Assembly: GCA_009843505.1 (NCBI GenBank)
Contig: VYDI01000004.1
Span: 1 to 64,000 of the forward strand
Direction of reading: 5' to 3'
DNA length: 64,000 nucleotides
Source of the DNA: Holophagales bacterium
Lineage (GTDB): Bacteria; Acidobacteriota; Thermoanaerobaculia; Multivoradales; Multivoraceae
Translations under genes and position numbers: made by a program
Shown: one piece after another, positions 1-12,489 of the stretch
How positions within the stretch are numbered: the first letter of the stretch is position 1
How the letters are laid out: each line of letters begins with the position of its first letter
Notes under the pieces: model-generated
Told to the model about the DNA's origin: nothing
Databases searched by the model: none
Seen by the model: only the letters and a program-made list of their open reading frames with translations

Positions 1-382
1 GGGCCGGCGGGGCTGGCGGTGCCGACGGTTCGGCGCTGGCGAGCAGGTCGCCCTGGGCGCCTCCCGTTGCAGCCGTCGCTTCGGTCGACGCGGACGCGGT
101 GCTCGGAGCGGCGACCTGAGCAGCGGCCGCGCTCGCGGCGACTGCGCCTTCCTCGATCCGTGCGATCACCGCCCCGATCGGCACCGTCTCGCCCTCCGCG
201 CAGACGATCTCGGACAGGACGCCGGCTACCGGACACGGCATCTCGACGGTCACCTTGTCCGTCTCGAGCTCCACGAGGGGATCGTCCCTGCCGATGGCCT
301 CACCGGGCTGTTTGATCCAGCGGATGATCAGCGCTTCCGTGACGGACTCGCCGATCTCGGGGATTCTGACTTCGTACGTCAT
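1..382 (-). CDS. sucB: 2-oxoglutarate dehydrogenase E2, N-terminal part (cut by window edge)
   Basis: This is the N-terminal 127 residues of dihydrolipoamide succinyltransferase, the E2 core of the 2-oxoglutarate dehydrogenase complex; the rest lies left of the window. The protein opens MTYEVRIPEIGESVTEA and has the lipoyl-domain hairpin ELETDKVTVEMP, whose lysine is the expected lipoylation site. The domain ends near residue 80 and runs into an Ala/Pro/Ser/Thr linker typical of E2 proteins. It starts 22 bases after the E1 gene in the same direction, so the two are surely co-transcribed. A weak AAAGG stands before the ATG. The assignment to SucB rather than another E2 rests on the E1 neighbour and the IPEIGESVTEA opening. 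Confidence 0.93.
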   Translation of the reverse strand, partial: MTYEVRIPEIGESVTEALIIRWIKQPGEAIGRDDPLVELETDKVTVEMPCPVAGVLSEIVCAEGETVPIGAVIARIEEGAVAASAAAAQVAAPSTASASTEATAATGGAQGDLLASAEPSAPPAPPA

Positions 383-404
383 TCGTGGTGCCTTTGAGGG
401 ATTC

Positions 405-3308
<2,904 letters not shown>

Positions 3309-3342
3309 CGCTGCCTACCTCCTGGATGGGAGCCCGGCGGCG

Positions 3343-4425
3343 TCAGGCCCGTTCGGCCTGGAGCCGCGGGTCGATTACATCCCTGAGCGTATCGCCGACG
3401 AGGTTGAAACTCAGCACCGCGAGGAAGATCGCTACACAGGCTGGGGGAATCATGTGGCCGGCGGTGAACAGGTTTTCGTAGCCGGAGCGGAGGATCGTGC
3501 CCCAGGAGGCGTCGGGCGGCTGAACGCCGAAGCCGAGCCAGGAGAGTCCCGCTTCGATCAGGATGGACACCGCGATGCCGAAGGTCACGCTGACCAGCAC
3601 TGGCGCCAGGGCGTTGGGCAGGAGGTGGCGGAGGACGAGTTGGGCCGGTCTGACTCCGAGCGAGCGGGCGGCGAGGGCGTAGTCCGTCTCCCGGATGCGC
3701 AGGATCTCGCCGCGCGCGAAGCGGGCGATGCCGACCCAGCGGGTCAGGCCGATGACGATCATCACGTTCTCGATGCTGGGCGGGAACCAGGCCAGGACGG
3801 CGAGGATCAGGAAGAAGGCCGGGAAGCACTGTACGACTTCGATGAAGCGCGAGATGACGAGGTCGGCGATGCCGCCGGCGTAGCCCGCGATGCAGCCGAA
3901 CACGAGGCCCAGGATGACCGCGATGCCCATCGACAGGAAGCCGACCTTCATCGACACGACGGTGCCGTGCACCATCCGCGACAGGACATCGCGGCCCGAC
4001 TGGTCGGTGCCCAGCCAGTGACGGCTGGAAGGCCCGGCCAGGGGCTCGGCCGCGATCTCTCTGGGGCCGTATCGCACCGGCGTCCACAGCGCCCAGTCGC
4101 CGCGCTCCGGGTCGAACTCCCGCTTGAAGTCGAAGGTCGCCAGCCGGTAGGGCCGCTGCTTCTTGATGATCAGGCTCGTGCCCGGGACCTGGTGAACGAG
4201 GTCTACGACCGCCGGATAGTAGAAGCCGCCGTCGAAGCGGCACAGGATGGGTTGCTCGTTGGCCAGGATCGGCGACAGGAAGGCCACGAGGAACAGCACG
4301 GCCACCACGCACAGGCCGACCATGCCGAGCCGGTGGCCGCGGAAGCGCCGCCACGTGATGTGCCAGTAGGAGCGCGCCACGGGCGCCCCTCCGGTCGTTG
4401 TGTTCGTCGTCGCTTCGGTCGCCAT
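3343..4425 (-). CDS. Dipeptide/oligopeptide-type ABC transporter permease (DppC family)
   Basis: This is the second inner-membrane permease of a peptide-type ABC importer (360 aa). One transmembrane helix near residues 34-54 (GLCVVAVLFLVAFLSPILA) is followed by a long periplasmic insert rich in Tyr and Arg (about residues 55-150). Then come the GTDQSGRDVLSRMVHG segment of DppC/OppC proteins and the five-helix BPD_transp_1 domain with the EAA-type loop ARSLGVRPAQLVLRHLLPNALAPV. The start at 4425 is 2 bases after the dppB-type stop. A longer open frame reaches further upstream but only covers dppB in another frame. No ATPase or binding-protein gene is adjacent, so the substrate cannot be read from context. 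Confidence 0.92.
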   Translation of the reverse strand: MATEATTNTTTGGAPVARSYWHITWRRFRGHRLGMVGLCVVAVLFLVAFLSPILANEQPILCRFDGGFYYPAVVDLVHQVPGTSLIIKKQRPYRLATFDFKREFDPERGDWALWTPVRYGPREIAAEPLAGPSSRHWLGTDQSGRDVLSRMVHGTVVSMKVGFLSMGIAVILGLVFGCIAGYAGGIADLVISRFIEVVQCFPAFFLILAVLAWFPPSIENVMIVIGLTRWVGIARFARGEILRIRETDYALAARSLGVRPAQLVLRHLLPNALAPVLVSVTFGIAVSILIEAGLSWLGFGVQPPDASWGTILRSGYENLFTAGHMIPPACVAIFLAVLSFNLVGDTLRDVIDPRLQAERA

Positions 4426-4427
4426 CG

Positions 4428-5408
<981 letters not shown>

Positions 5409-5436
5409 CGGCGATCTCGATGAGGGTGAGGCTGCC

Positions 5437-5442
5437 TACAAT
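5437..5442 (+). promoter_or_regulatory. Candidate -10 element for the MATE gene
   Basis: TACAAT lies in the 42-base gap between the divergent dppB and MATE starts and would place transcription start near 5449. No convincing -35 was found, so the call is weak. Confidence 0.25.
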
Positions 5443-5450
5443 ACCGCTCC

Positions 5451-6911
5451 TTGAAGGGTGCGAGCACAGCGGGCGACGGACGGCCGGTGCGCCGGGCTAC
5501 CCAGGCGACGCGTTCCGCGTCGCTCGCGTCCCGGATCGCGGGTTCGTCCGCGAACACGCGAACGGAACTGAGCGCAGTGGTGCGCCTGGCGGCGCCGGTG
5601 ATCGTGGTCCAGGTGGGGATGGTGCTGATGGGCGCCGTCGACACGATGATGCTGGGCCGCGTGTCGGAGACGGACCTGGCCGCCGGATCGATCGGCAACG
5701 CGCTCAGCATCGCCGTGATCTGGTCCTTCATCGGCATCCTGCTGGCGATCGACCCGATGGCGGCGCAGGCCTTCGGCGCCGGTGATCACCGGCAGATCAG
5801 CAGGGTGCTTTGCCGCGGCGTGGGAATGGCGGTCCTGCTGTCGGTGCCGGCAACTCTGATCGTGCTCGGACTGGATCGAGTGCTTCCGCTCACGGGTCAA
5901 CCGCAGGCCATCGTGGACCCGGCCGCCGCGTACCTTCGGGGCATCGGTCCCGGCGTCATCGCGTTCCTTCTCTTCATGTGCCTGCGACAGACGCTCCAGG
6001 CGATGAGCATCGTCCGGCCGGCCCTGATCGCGATCGGCGTCGCCAACGTGTTCAACGCGATCGCGAACTGGGCGCTGATCTTCGGGCATCTCGGGTTCCC
6101 GGCGCTCGGCGTGCGGGGCTCCGCCTACGCGACATCCGGATCCCGCTGGGTAATGCTGATCGTCGTCGCGGCGTTCGGATGGCGCTACCTGCGCCGCTAC
6201 GTCGGCGGCTGGCAGTGGTCGTGGCTGCGGCCCGCCGCGCTGCGCCCGTTCCTGTTCGTCGGTGTGCCGATCGCGGTTCAGGTGTCGCTGGAGGTCACCG
6301 TGTTCAGTTTCGCGGCCGTGCTGATCGGTCGTCTGGGGGAGGCGCAACTCAGCGGCCACCAGGTGGCGATCAGCCTCGCCTCGATCTCCTTCATGGTGCC
6401 CCTGGGTTTCGCCGGCGCGGCGACAACGCGCGTTGGCAACGCGATCGGCCGCCGGGACCCGGTGGGGGCGCGCCGCTCGGCGCTGGTCTGCCTCAGCCTC
6501 GGCGCCGGCGTGATGGTCGCCTTCGGCCTCGTCTTCTTCTCGCTTCCGCAGCTACTGGCGCGCGTCTTCAGCGACGTGCCGGCCGTGGTCTCCGCGGCGG
6601 CGGCGCTGATTCCGATCGCGGGCCTGTTTCAGGTCGCCGACGGTCTGCAGGTCGCCGCCGCCGGGGTGCTGCGGGGAGCCGCCGACACGCGCTTCCCCGC
6701 GGCCGTCGCGCTCGTCGGGTACTGGGTCATCGGCATGCCGGCCGGCGCCTGGTTGACCTTCGAGAGAGGGTTCGGCCCAAGCGGCGTGTGGTGGGGCCTG
6801 ACCTTCGGGCTGGTCTTCGTGGCGATCTTCCTTGCGTTTCGCGTTCGCTGGCGGCTCTGGCGGAGCGGTACGGCGGGCCTGCTTCCTGCCGAAGTCGTCG
6901 AGGACGACTGA
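5451..6911 (+). CDS. MATE family multidrug/toxin exporter
   Basis: This is a cation-coupled antiporter of the MATE (NorM-like) family, 486 aa with about 12 transmembrane helices. The two MatE half-domains can be seen: the first from about residue 46 (VVRLAAPVIVVQVGMVLMGAVDTMMLG), the second from about residue 266 (RPFLFVGVPIAVQVSLEV). The conserved helix-1 Asp of VDTMMLG is present. The TTG at 5451 gives a 45-residue polar N-terminus that is long for the family; GTG at 5487 is an equally good start. Nothing nearby indicates the exported compound. Confidence 0.93.
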   Translation: MKGASTAGDGRPVRRATQATRSASLASRIAGSSANTRTELSAVVRLAAPVIVVQVGMVLMGAVDTMMLGRVSETDLAAGSIGNALSIAVIWSFIGILLAIDPMAAQAFGAGDHRQISRVLCRGVGMAVLLSVPATLIVLGLDRVLPLTGQPQAIVDPAAAYLRGIGPGVIAFLLFMCLRQTLQAMSIVRPALIAIGVANVFNAIANWALIFGHLGFPALGVRGSAYATSGSRWVMLIVVAAFGWRYLRRYVGGWQWSWLRPAALRPFLFVGVPIAVQVSLEVTVFSFAAVLIGRLGEAQLSGHQVAISLASISFMVPLGFAGAATTRVGNAIGRRDPVGARRSALVCLSLGAGVMVAFGLVFFSLPQLLARVFSDVPAVVSAAAALIPIAGLFQVADGLQVAAAGVLRGAADTRFPAAVALVGYWVIGMPAGAWLTFERGFGPSGVWWGLTFGLVFVAIFLAFRVRWRLWRSGTAGLLPAEVVEDD

Positions 6912-6995
6912 CGGGAGCTTCACCGCGGACCGTTGCCCGGATAGTCTCCCGCGGGCCCGGAGCGGTCTCCGGTTCCGAGGGAGGTCCAGCCAGCC

Positions 6996-8225
6996 ATGCC
7001 GAGCAAGAAAGCCGTACTCGCCTACAGCGGCGGTCTCGACACGTCCGTCATCCTGCGCACCCTGCAGGAACGGGGGTTCGACGTCGTTGCCGTGATCGTC
7101 GACGTCGGCCAGCGCGAGGACTTCGACGCGCAGGCCCGCCGGGCGGAGGCGATCGGGGCCACGAAGGTCTACGTGGAGGACGTCCGCCGCGAGTTCGTGA
7201 ATGACTTCATCTACCCGGCGATCGCGGGCAACGCGGTCTACGAGAACCGCTACCTGCTCGGCACCGCCCTGGCGCGGCCGTTGATCGCGCGCCGACAGGC
7301 CGAGATCGCGATTCGCGAAGGCGCCGACGTTCTCTCCCACGGCGCCACCGGAAAGGGCAACGACCAGGTCCGGTTCGAGTTCGCCTATGCCGCGCTCGCT
7401 CCCCACATCGAGGTCTACGCGCCCTGGAAGGACGCGGAGTTCCTGAAGCGCTTCCAGGGTCGCACCGATCTCCTGAACTACGCCGAGGCCCAGGGCATCC
7501 CGATCGAGGCCTCGTCCGAGAAGCCGTACAGCATGGACGAGAACCTGATGCACAAGAGCTACGAGGCCGGCCTGCTCGAGGACCCGATGCAGACACCGAC
7601 CGAGGACATGTTCTCGCTCAGCGTGTCCCCGCTCGACGCACCGGACGAGCCGACCGACGTGGAGATCGAGTTCAGGGACGCGCGTCCGGTGCGTGTACGG
7701 GACCGGACGAACGGGGTCGAGCACACGGACCCGCTCACGCTGTTCGAGTACCTGAACGAAGTCGGCGGCAGGAACGGGATCGGCCGCATCGACATCGTCG
7801 AGAACCGCTTCGTCGGCATCAAGTCCCGCGGCGTGTACGAGACCCCCGGCGGCACGATCCTCCACCACGCCCTGCGCGATCTCGAGGGTGTGGCGATGGA
7901 CCGCGAAGTCCAGCGCCTGCGCGACGGCCTGTCGCCGAAGTTCGCCGAGCTGATCTACAACGGTTTCTGGTTCTCGCCCGAGATGGAGTTCATCCGCGCC
8001 GCCTTCCAGCAGGCCGAGCGGATCATCGACGGCACCGTCCACGTCCGTCTCTACAAGGGCGGGGTGACGATCCTCGGCCGCGAATCGCCGAGTTCGCTCT
8101 ATGACCAGAACCTCTCCTCGATGGACGTCGAGGGCGGCTACGACCAGACCGACGCGCGCGGCTTCATCCGGATCAACGCGCTACGCCTCAAGGCCCACCA
8201 GGTCATCGTCGGCGGGCGCTCGTGA
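6996..8225 (+). CDS. argG: Argininosuccinate synthase
   Basis: It joins citrulline and aspartate using ATP in the penultimate step of arginine synthesis. At 409 aa it is normal length. The N-terminal ATP-pyrophosphatase P-loop SGGLDTS is at residues 11-17, and family motifs such as [13 protein letters not shown] and the segment [21 protein letters not shown] follow. The ATG is preceded by GAGGGAGGT at a good distance. No other arginine gene is in the window. The 3' end overlaps the convergent outer-membrane-protein gene by 23 bases. Confidence 0.97.
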   Translation: MPSKKAVLAYSGGLDTSVILRTLQERGFDVVAVIVDVGQREDFDAQARRAEAIGATKVYVEDVRREFVNDFIYPAIAGNAVYENRYLLGTALARPLIARRQAEIAIREGADVLSHGATGKGNDQVRFEFAYAALAPHIEVYAPWKDAEFLKRFQGRTDLLNYAEAQGIPIEASSEKPYSMDENLMHKSYEAGLLEDPMQTPTEDMFSLSVSPLDAPDEPTDVEIEFRDARPVRVRDRTNGVEHTDPLTLFEYLNEVGGRNGIGRIDIVENRFVGIKSRGVYETPGGTILHHALRDLEGVAMDREVQRLRDGLSPKFAELIYNGFWFSPEMEFIRAAFQQAERIIDGTVHVRLYKGGVTILGRESPSSLYDQNLSSMDVEGGYDQTDARGFIRINALRLKAHQVIVGGRS

Positions 8226-9807
8226 GGCGCACGCGGACCTGACCGGCGACGCCTAGCCGGTACTCCCCCAGGTCGCTGGTCAGCGCAACCTGCGGACGCT
8301 CGGCCGTCACCTCCAGGTTGACTCGGTGGGGCGAACTCTCGCGCATCGAGTGGCGAACACCGAGACGAAGGTGTTCCTGCCCGGTTGCCGACGTGGCCAC
8401 GGCCTGGGCGAACGGCGTCACCATGGAGGCGCCGATGCCCACTCCCCATGCGACTTCCGCCCGGGTGCGCGACGCTCCGGGATCCCCAGAGGCGGCGGCC
8501 AGCGCGTCCGGCGACATTCCGATCCACCGGGGGGAGTCGGAGCGCCACAGGGCGTTCGCCCGGGCGGCCGCGTTGCCGAACTGCTGGGCGACGAGCAACG
8601 ACAGTCCCTCGCCGTCCTTCGTCGCCGGACGAAACTCGATCGTGGCTCCAACGCCCTCTTCTTCATAGCGCGCCCTGCCCTGGGTCACCAGAGTTCTGCC
8701 GGTGGCGTGGACGCGCAGGCGGCCATCGGCGGAAACCACTTCCAGGCCGCCCACGAACTCGGTCCCTGTTCCGCTCGTCGAGGAGCCCGCGTCATAGCGC
8801 TGGGCCACCTGGGTGAAGGGGCGAAGGACGAGCGCGCCGACCTTGCGGGTCAGGGAGCCTTCGAGACCGATTCGTCCGCGACCTGCGTCGCCGCCGAGAC
8901 CTGCGTCTCCACCTGATCGGCCGGATCGGTCGCCTCCCTCGATCACGGCGCCGCCAATATCGCCCCGCAGGGCGAACTCGAGCGATCCGGCGTTCGCCAC
9001 GCGCTGGCGGAAGCCGGCGAGGCCGAGCCGCATGCGCGCGTCGGACGACGGAGGTCCTCCCTCCGTCGGAGCGGTGTCTCGAACGAGATCGCCCTGGCCC
9101 ATTGCGCCCACCGCCCAGAGTTCCGTCCGGCACGCCTTCCGGGACGGCCCGCTGCAACCCAACGCGTAGCGGGCGTAAGGGTAGACCCCGCTGAGGTCCA
9201 GGCGCACTGCGCCGCTCCCTGCTTCCGCCAGCCGGTAGCGTCCGGTGGCGTCGAGCCAGGACACGGCGGTCCCGAACATGAGCCGACCGGCCGTGTAGTC
9301 CACGCCGACGAAGGGCAGTTCGGGCCTGACCGCGTACGCGTTCTGGCCTGTTCGTCCGCCGAATGACCGACGAGCCCCGGCTCCCCAGAGCGCCAGTGTT
9401 CCGCCGGGGCGCTCTTCGTCGAGCGGTTCCACTCGACGGACGAACTCGAAGCTGTCGGTCGCGAAGTCGAAGTCCAGGTCGGGAGTTCCGCACACCTCGT
9501 CGCTCGCTGCCCGGCCCCTCTCCAGGCCGATGCGCTCAACGTCGACACGCTGTCGAGGTCCGGCTTCGCAGCGGTCGAGCGACTTCAGCTTCAAGCGGTT
9601 TCGGCCCGGCCCTTTCGCGAACCGTCCGCCGACCGTGTCCGTCGCGCCAAGCAGCATCCCGCGCGCGAAGCCGCCGAGAACTGCTTCTTCTACTTCCTGT
9701 GTCGTGGCGCCGCGGTGTGGGAGGTCGCCCGCCCCGGTTGCATTCGCCCACCCGAGAGCAGGGGCGACCAGGGCGACGGCGCAGAAGCAGCAGGAGGTTC
9801 GTAGCAC
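8203..9807 (-). CDS. Exported beta-rich protein, probably outer membrane; unknown function
   Basis: I do not recognise a named family. The 534-residue product starts with a signal peptide (hydrophobic [20 protein letters not shown], likely cleavage near residue 22). It continues with alternating polar/apolar stretches rich in Gly, Arg and Ser, and ends with repeated strands such as [21 protein letters not shown] and [15 protein letters not shown]. This is consistent with a C-terminal beta-barrel of the autotransporter/porin kind. The start is GTG, with a loose AGAAGGA about 20 bases upstream. Its last 23 bases overlap the 3' end of argG tail to tail. Confidence 0.6.
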   Translation of the reverse strand: MLRTSCCFCAVALVAPALGWANATGAGDLPHRGATTQEVEEAVLGGFARGMLLGATDTVGGRFAKGPGRNRLKLKSLDRCEAGPRQRVDVERIGLERGRAASDEVCGTPDLDFDFATDSFEFVRRVEPLDEERPGGTLALWGAGARRSFGGRTGQNAYAVRPELPFVGVDYTAGRLMFGTAVSWLDATGRYRLAEAGSGAVRLDLSGVYPYARYALGCSGPSRKACRTELWAVGAMGQGDLVRDTAPTEGGPPSSDARMRLGLAGFRQRVANAGSLEFALRGDIGGAVIEGGDRSGRSGGDAGLGGDAGRGRIGLEGSLTRKVGALVLRPFTQVAQRYDAGSSTSGTGTEFVGGLEVVSADGRLRVHATGRTLVTQGRARYEEEGVGATIEFRPATKDGEGLSLLVAQQFGNAAARANALWRSDSPRWIGMSPDALAAASGDPGASRTRAEVAWGVGIGASMVTPFAQAVATSATGQEHLRLGVRHSMRESSPHRVNLEVTAERPQVALTSDLGEYRLGVAGQVRVRLTSARRR

Positions 9808-9835
9808 GGCGTCCGAGTCTATGCGTCCTTCTGCA

Positions 9836-9866
9836 TATCTACCGGGAGTCCGCCGACCTTGCTCAA
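9836..9866 (-). promoter_or_regulatory. Candidate promoter for the outer-membrane-type gene
   Basis: On the minus strand TTGAGC (9866-9861) and TAGATA (9841-9836) are 19 bases apart in the gap between etfA and the outer-membrane-type gene. The spacing is longer than ideal and the match is only fair. Confidence 0.25.
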
Positions 9867-9872
9867 AGCACG

Positions 9873-10844
9873 CTATCCGGCCAGCGACTGGAGTTTCTCG
9901 GTCAGGAGGGGTACGACCTGCTTGTAGTCCTCGACGATTCCGAAACTGCAGTGCTTGAAGATCGGCGCGTCGGCGTCCGTGTTGATCGCGGCGACGACCT
10001 TGCTGTCGCCCATGCCGAGCAGGTGCTGGCTGGCGCCGGAAATCGCGATGGCGATGTAGAGCTCGGGGGCCACCTTCTTGCCGGTCTGGCCGACCTGCCA
10101 GTTGGGGGGGACCCAGCCGGCGTCGCAGGCTGCGCGTGAGGCGCCCTGCTCGGCGCCGATCGCGTCGGCGAGCTTCTTCAGCTCCTGGAACGGCTCGGGG
10201 CCGCCGAGTCCGCGGCCGCCGGAGACGATGACCGGCGCGTCCTCGAGCCGCACGCCTTCCTGCGCGGCCACTTCGCGGCCGGTGATGCGGATGCGCGGGG
10301 GATCGAGGGCGAGGTCGACGGTGGTGACGTCGCCGGGCGAGGCCTGTTCGGGGGCCGGTTCAAAGCCCCTGGCCCGCAGCCAGACGACCGCCGGCTGCTT
10401 CTTCAGCCGGTAGATGGAGATCGCCTTGCCGCCGTAGGCCGTGCGCTGGGCCAGCAGGTGGTCGCCGTCCGCGCGGATCGCGGCGGCGTCGGCCATCGAG
10501 CTGCCGCCCAGGCGGTGAGCCAGCCGGGGCGCGATCTCCTGGCTGTAGGTGTCGTTGCTGAGCAGCACTGCGACGTAGTCGCCGCCGCCCGCCGCGTGGA
10601 GTCGCTGGGCCGCCTGCAGCGCCTGCTCGGGCTGGTAGTCGCCGAGCGCCTCGTTGGCGCCGATCACGACACGGTCGGCGACGGCCGCGAGCGCCGCGAC
10701 CGCGTCGTCCGAGGCGGGGCCGATCACCAGGGCATGGAGTTCGCCGCCGACGCTCTCGGCAAGGGCGCGGCCGGCGCCCGCCGCGCCTTGCGCGGCGCGG
10801 TCATAGCCGAGACTGCCCAGGACACAGACTGCAACGTTCGCCAT
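9873..10844 (-). CDS. etfA: Electron transfer flavoprotein alpha subunit
   Basis: This is the FAD-binding subunit of ETF, which takes electrons from acyl-CoA dehydrogenases (323 aa). The N-terminus MANVAVCVLGSLGYDRAA and the C-terminal FAD domain are typical: SGGRGLGGPEPFQEL, the AEQGASRAACDAGW segment, VGQTGKKVAPELYIAIAISG, and the NTDADAPIFKHCSFGIVEDY motif. The ATG at 10844 has AAGGAAG in front; a longer frame to 10961 adds only an arginine-rich tail without family similarity and is rejected. It lies 29 bases after etfB in the same unit. Confidence 0.97.
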   Translation of the reverse strand: MANVAVCVLGSLGYDRAAQGAAGAGRALAESVGGELHALVIGPASDDAVAALAAVADRVVIGANEALGDYQPEQALQAAQRLHAAGGGDYVAVLLSNDTYSQEIAPRLAHRLGGSSMADAAAIRADGDHLLAQRTAYGGKAISIYRLKKQPAVVWLRARGFEPAPEQASPGDVTTVDLALDPPRIRITGREVAAQEGVRLEDAPVIVSGGRGLGGPEPFQELKKLADAIGAEQGASRAACDAGWVPPNWQVGQTGKKVAPELYIAIAISGASQHLLGMGDSKVVAAINTDADAPIFKHCSFGIVEDYKQVVPLLTEKLQSLAG

Positions 10845-10873
10845 CGGTCTTCCTTTCGTCCTTTCTTGCGCGA

Positions 10874-11698
10874 TCAGCCGATCGAGGCGACGACTTCGTG
10901 GATGCGCTTCGCCAGTTGGTCGACCCGTTCCTCGAGCGTGTCGCCCTCCGCCAGTTCGCACTCGACTTCGTCCGCCGGGATGAAGATCTCCTCGACCTCG
11001 AAGATCGACGAACCGGTACGGATCTCCTCGCTGTCCAGCTCCAGGTCCGCGAGGCTCAGCTTCTGGAGCGGTTTGCGGTAGGACATCATCACGTCCCGCG
11101 TCTTCGGGATGCGGGGCACGTTGTCCTCGTTGTTCGTGATGGTGACGAGGAAGGGCGGCTCGGCCTCCGCGACCTCGATTCCGACATCGGTCTGACGGCG
11201 GAGGGTGACGCCGCCGTTTCCGGGCTGGAGGCTCTCGACGAAACCGAGCGCCGGCCGGCCGAGTTCCTCGGCCAGCAGGCCGCCGGTCTGTCCCACGCCC
11301 CAGTCGCCGGACTCGCGGCCGACGAGCACGGCGTCGAAGGGGCCGCCGTCCTGCTCGAGTCGCCGGATCGCCGCCGCCAGCACGCGACCCACGGCCGCCG
11401 CGTCCGGGTTCGTGTTGCCGTCGCGTTCGACCAGGCAGGCCTCGTCGACCGTCATCGCCATCGCCTTGCGCAGGCAGTCCTCGGCCGAGGACTCGCCGTA
11501 ACAGAGCGCAGTGATCTTCACTTCGCCGGTTGCCGCCTCCCGGAACTGGAGAGCCGTCTCCACCGCGTTCTCGCAGAAGATGTTCGTCACCAGGTTGGCG
11601 CCGCCGCGCCTGGCGGCCTTGGCCGCGGGATCGATCTGGAAGTCCCGCGCCGGAACGTCCGGATCGAGAATCTGCTTCAGGCAGACGAGCAGTTTCAT
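10874..11698 (-). CDS. etfB: Electron transfer flavoprotein beta subunit
   Basis: This is the AMP-binding ETF subunit, 274 aa, starting MKLLVCLKQILDPDVPARDF with AAGGAG just upstream. The family nucleotide region (AVLVGRESGDWGVGQTGGLL) and the recognition-loop region (LPFLVTITNNEDNVPRIP-like, read here as PPFLVTITNNEDN...PRIP) are present. Gene order etfB-etfA with a TetR gene before it fits a fatty-acid-oxidation electron carrier. It is slightly longer than average (about 255 aa) because of a C-terminal extension rich in Glu. Confidence 0.96.
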   Translation of the reverse strand: MKLLVCLKQILDPDVPARDFQIDPAAKAARRGGANLVTNIFCENAVETALQFREAATGEVKITALCYGESSAEDCLRKAMAMTVDEACLVERDGNTNPDAAAVGRVLAAAIRRLEQDGGPFDAVLVGRESGDWGVGQTGGLLAEELGRPALGFVESLQPGNGGVTLRRQTDVGIEVAEAEPPFLVTITNNEDNVPRIPKTRDVMMSYRKPLQKLSLADLELDSEEIRTGSSIFEVEEIFIPADEVECELAEGDTLEERVDQLAKRIHEVVASIG

Positions 11699-11741
11699 TC
11701 TCGGATCTCCTTGCAGGGCATTCTCGCGTCTCCTTCGCCGG

Positions 11742-12404
11742 CTACCCGGTCTCCTCCGGGTTTCCGGCGCTGGTGTAGTCGCCGCGGCTCAACACCGCGG
11801 AGATCGCCATGCGGGTCACCGCCGCCACCACTTCGTCGCCGTCCAGCCGGCCGTCGGTCCGGTACCAGCGCGAGATCCAGAGGATCATTCCCACGAGGCT
11901 GAACGCTCCAACGGTCGGGTCGAGGCCGACGACCTTGCCTTCATCGCGCAGGGCGGCGAGGGTGTCGGCGATGAAGTCGACGTAGTCCCGCTGCCTGCTG
12001 ATGATGTCGGCGCGGTCGTCAGGGAGCAGCCCCTCCAGCTCGTTGACCAGGATGGTCAGCGCCGAGGAGTCCTGGGTGATCAGCCGGGCGTGGCGAGCGA
12101 CGATCGTCTCCAGGCGGGCCTGCGGATCCTGGACGCGCCTGGCCGGCTCGATGACCTGCTCGTCGAGCTGGTCCATGGCGAAGCCCATGATCGCGAACAG
12201 GAGGTCCTGCTTGCCCTTGATGTAGTAGTAGAGGCCGGCCTTGGTCAGTCCGACGGCGGCGGCGATGTCGTTGATCGAAGTGGCGTGGTAGCCCTTGCGG
12301 TGGAAGATCCGCGCCGCGCTGCGGTAGATCTCCGCCCGCCGGTCCTGCTCGCCGTTGGCCGCGGTGGCCACGGCCCGGAGAGCCGCGTTGTCCAGGGCAG
12401 TCAT
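11742..12404 (-). CDS. TetR family transcriptional regulator
   Basis: This is a 220-residue repressor-type regulator. The N-terminal helix-turn-helix lies at about residues 24-70 (RAEIYRSAARIFHRKGYHAT, NDIAAAVGLTKAGLYYYI, KQDLLFAIM), and the all-helical ligand-binding C-terminal part follows. It stands 43 bases upstream of etfB. A likely operator-like palindrome is just in front of it, so autoregulation together with etfBA is likely. By analogy with TetR regulators of beta-oxidation genes, an acyl-CoA ligand is plausible; that is inference. Confidence 0.92.
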   Translation of the reverse strand: MTALDNAALRAVATAANGEQDRRAEIYRSAARIFHRKGYHATSINDIAAAVGLTKAGLYYYIKGKQDLLFAIMGFAMDQLDEQVIEPARRVQDPQARLETIVARHARLITQDSSALTILVNELEGLLPDDRADIISRQRDYVDFIADTLAALRDEGKVVGLDPTVGAFSLVGMILWISRWYRTDGRLDGDEVVAAVTRMAISAVLSRGDYTSAGNPEETG

Positions 12405-12440
12405 CGGGTCGAGGGGTCTCGGAAGGTCACTGAGAGTAGT

Positions 12441-12458
12441 CTACCGACCGCCCGGTAG
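12441..12458. promoter_or_regulatory. Putative TetR operator
   Basis: CTACCGACCGCCCGGTAG contains perfect 6-base arms CTACCG/CGGTAG around a 6-base centre. It lies 37 bases before the tetR start and 31 bases after the ETF oxidoreductase stop. The overlapping ACCGACC/GGTAGGT arms resemble the ACCGACC-type half-sites seen for TetR regulators of fatty-acid genes. Confidence 0.5.
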
Positions 12459-12489
12459 GTTGGCAACGGACTGGGCGGAAGGAGCGGGG

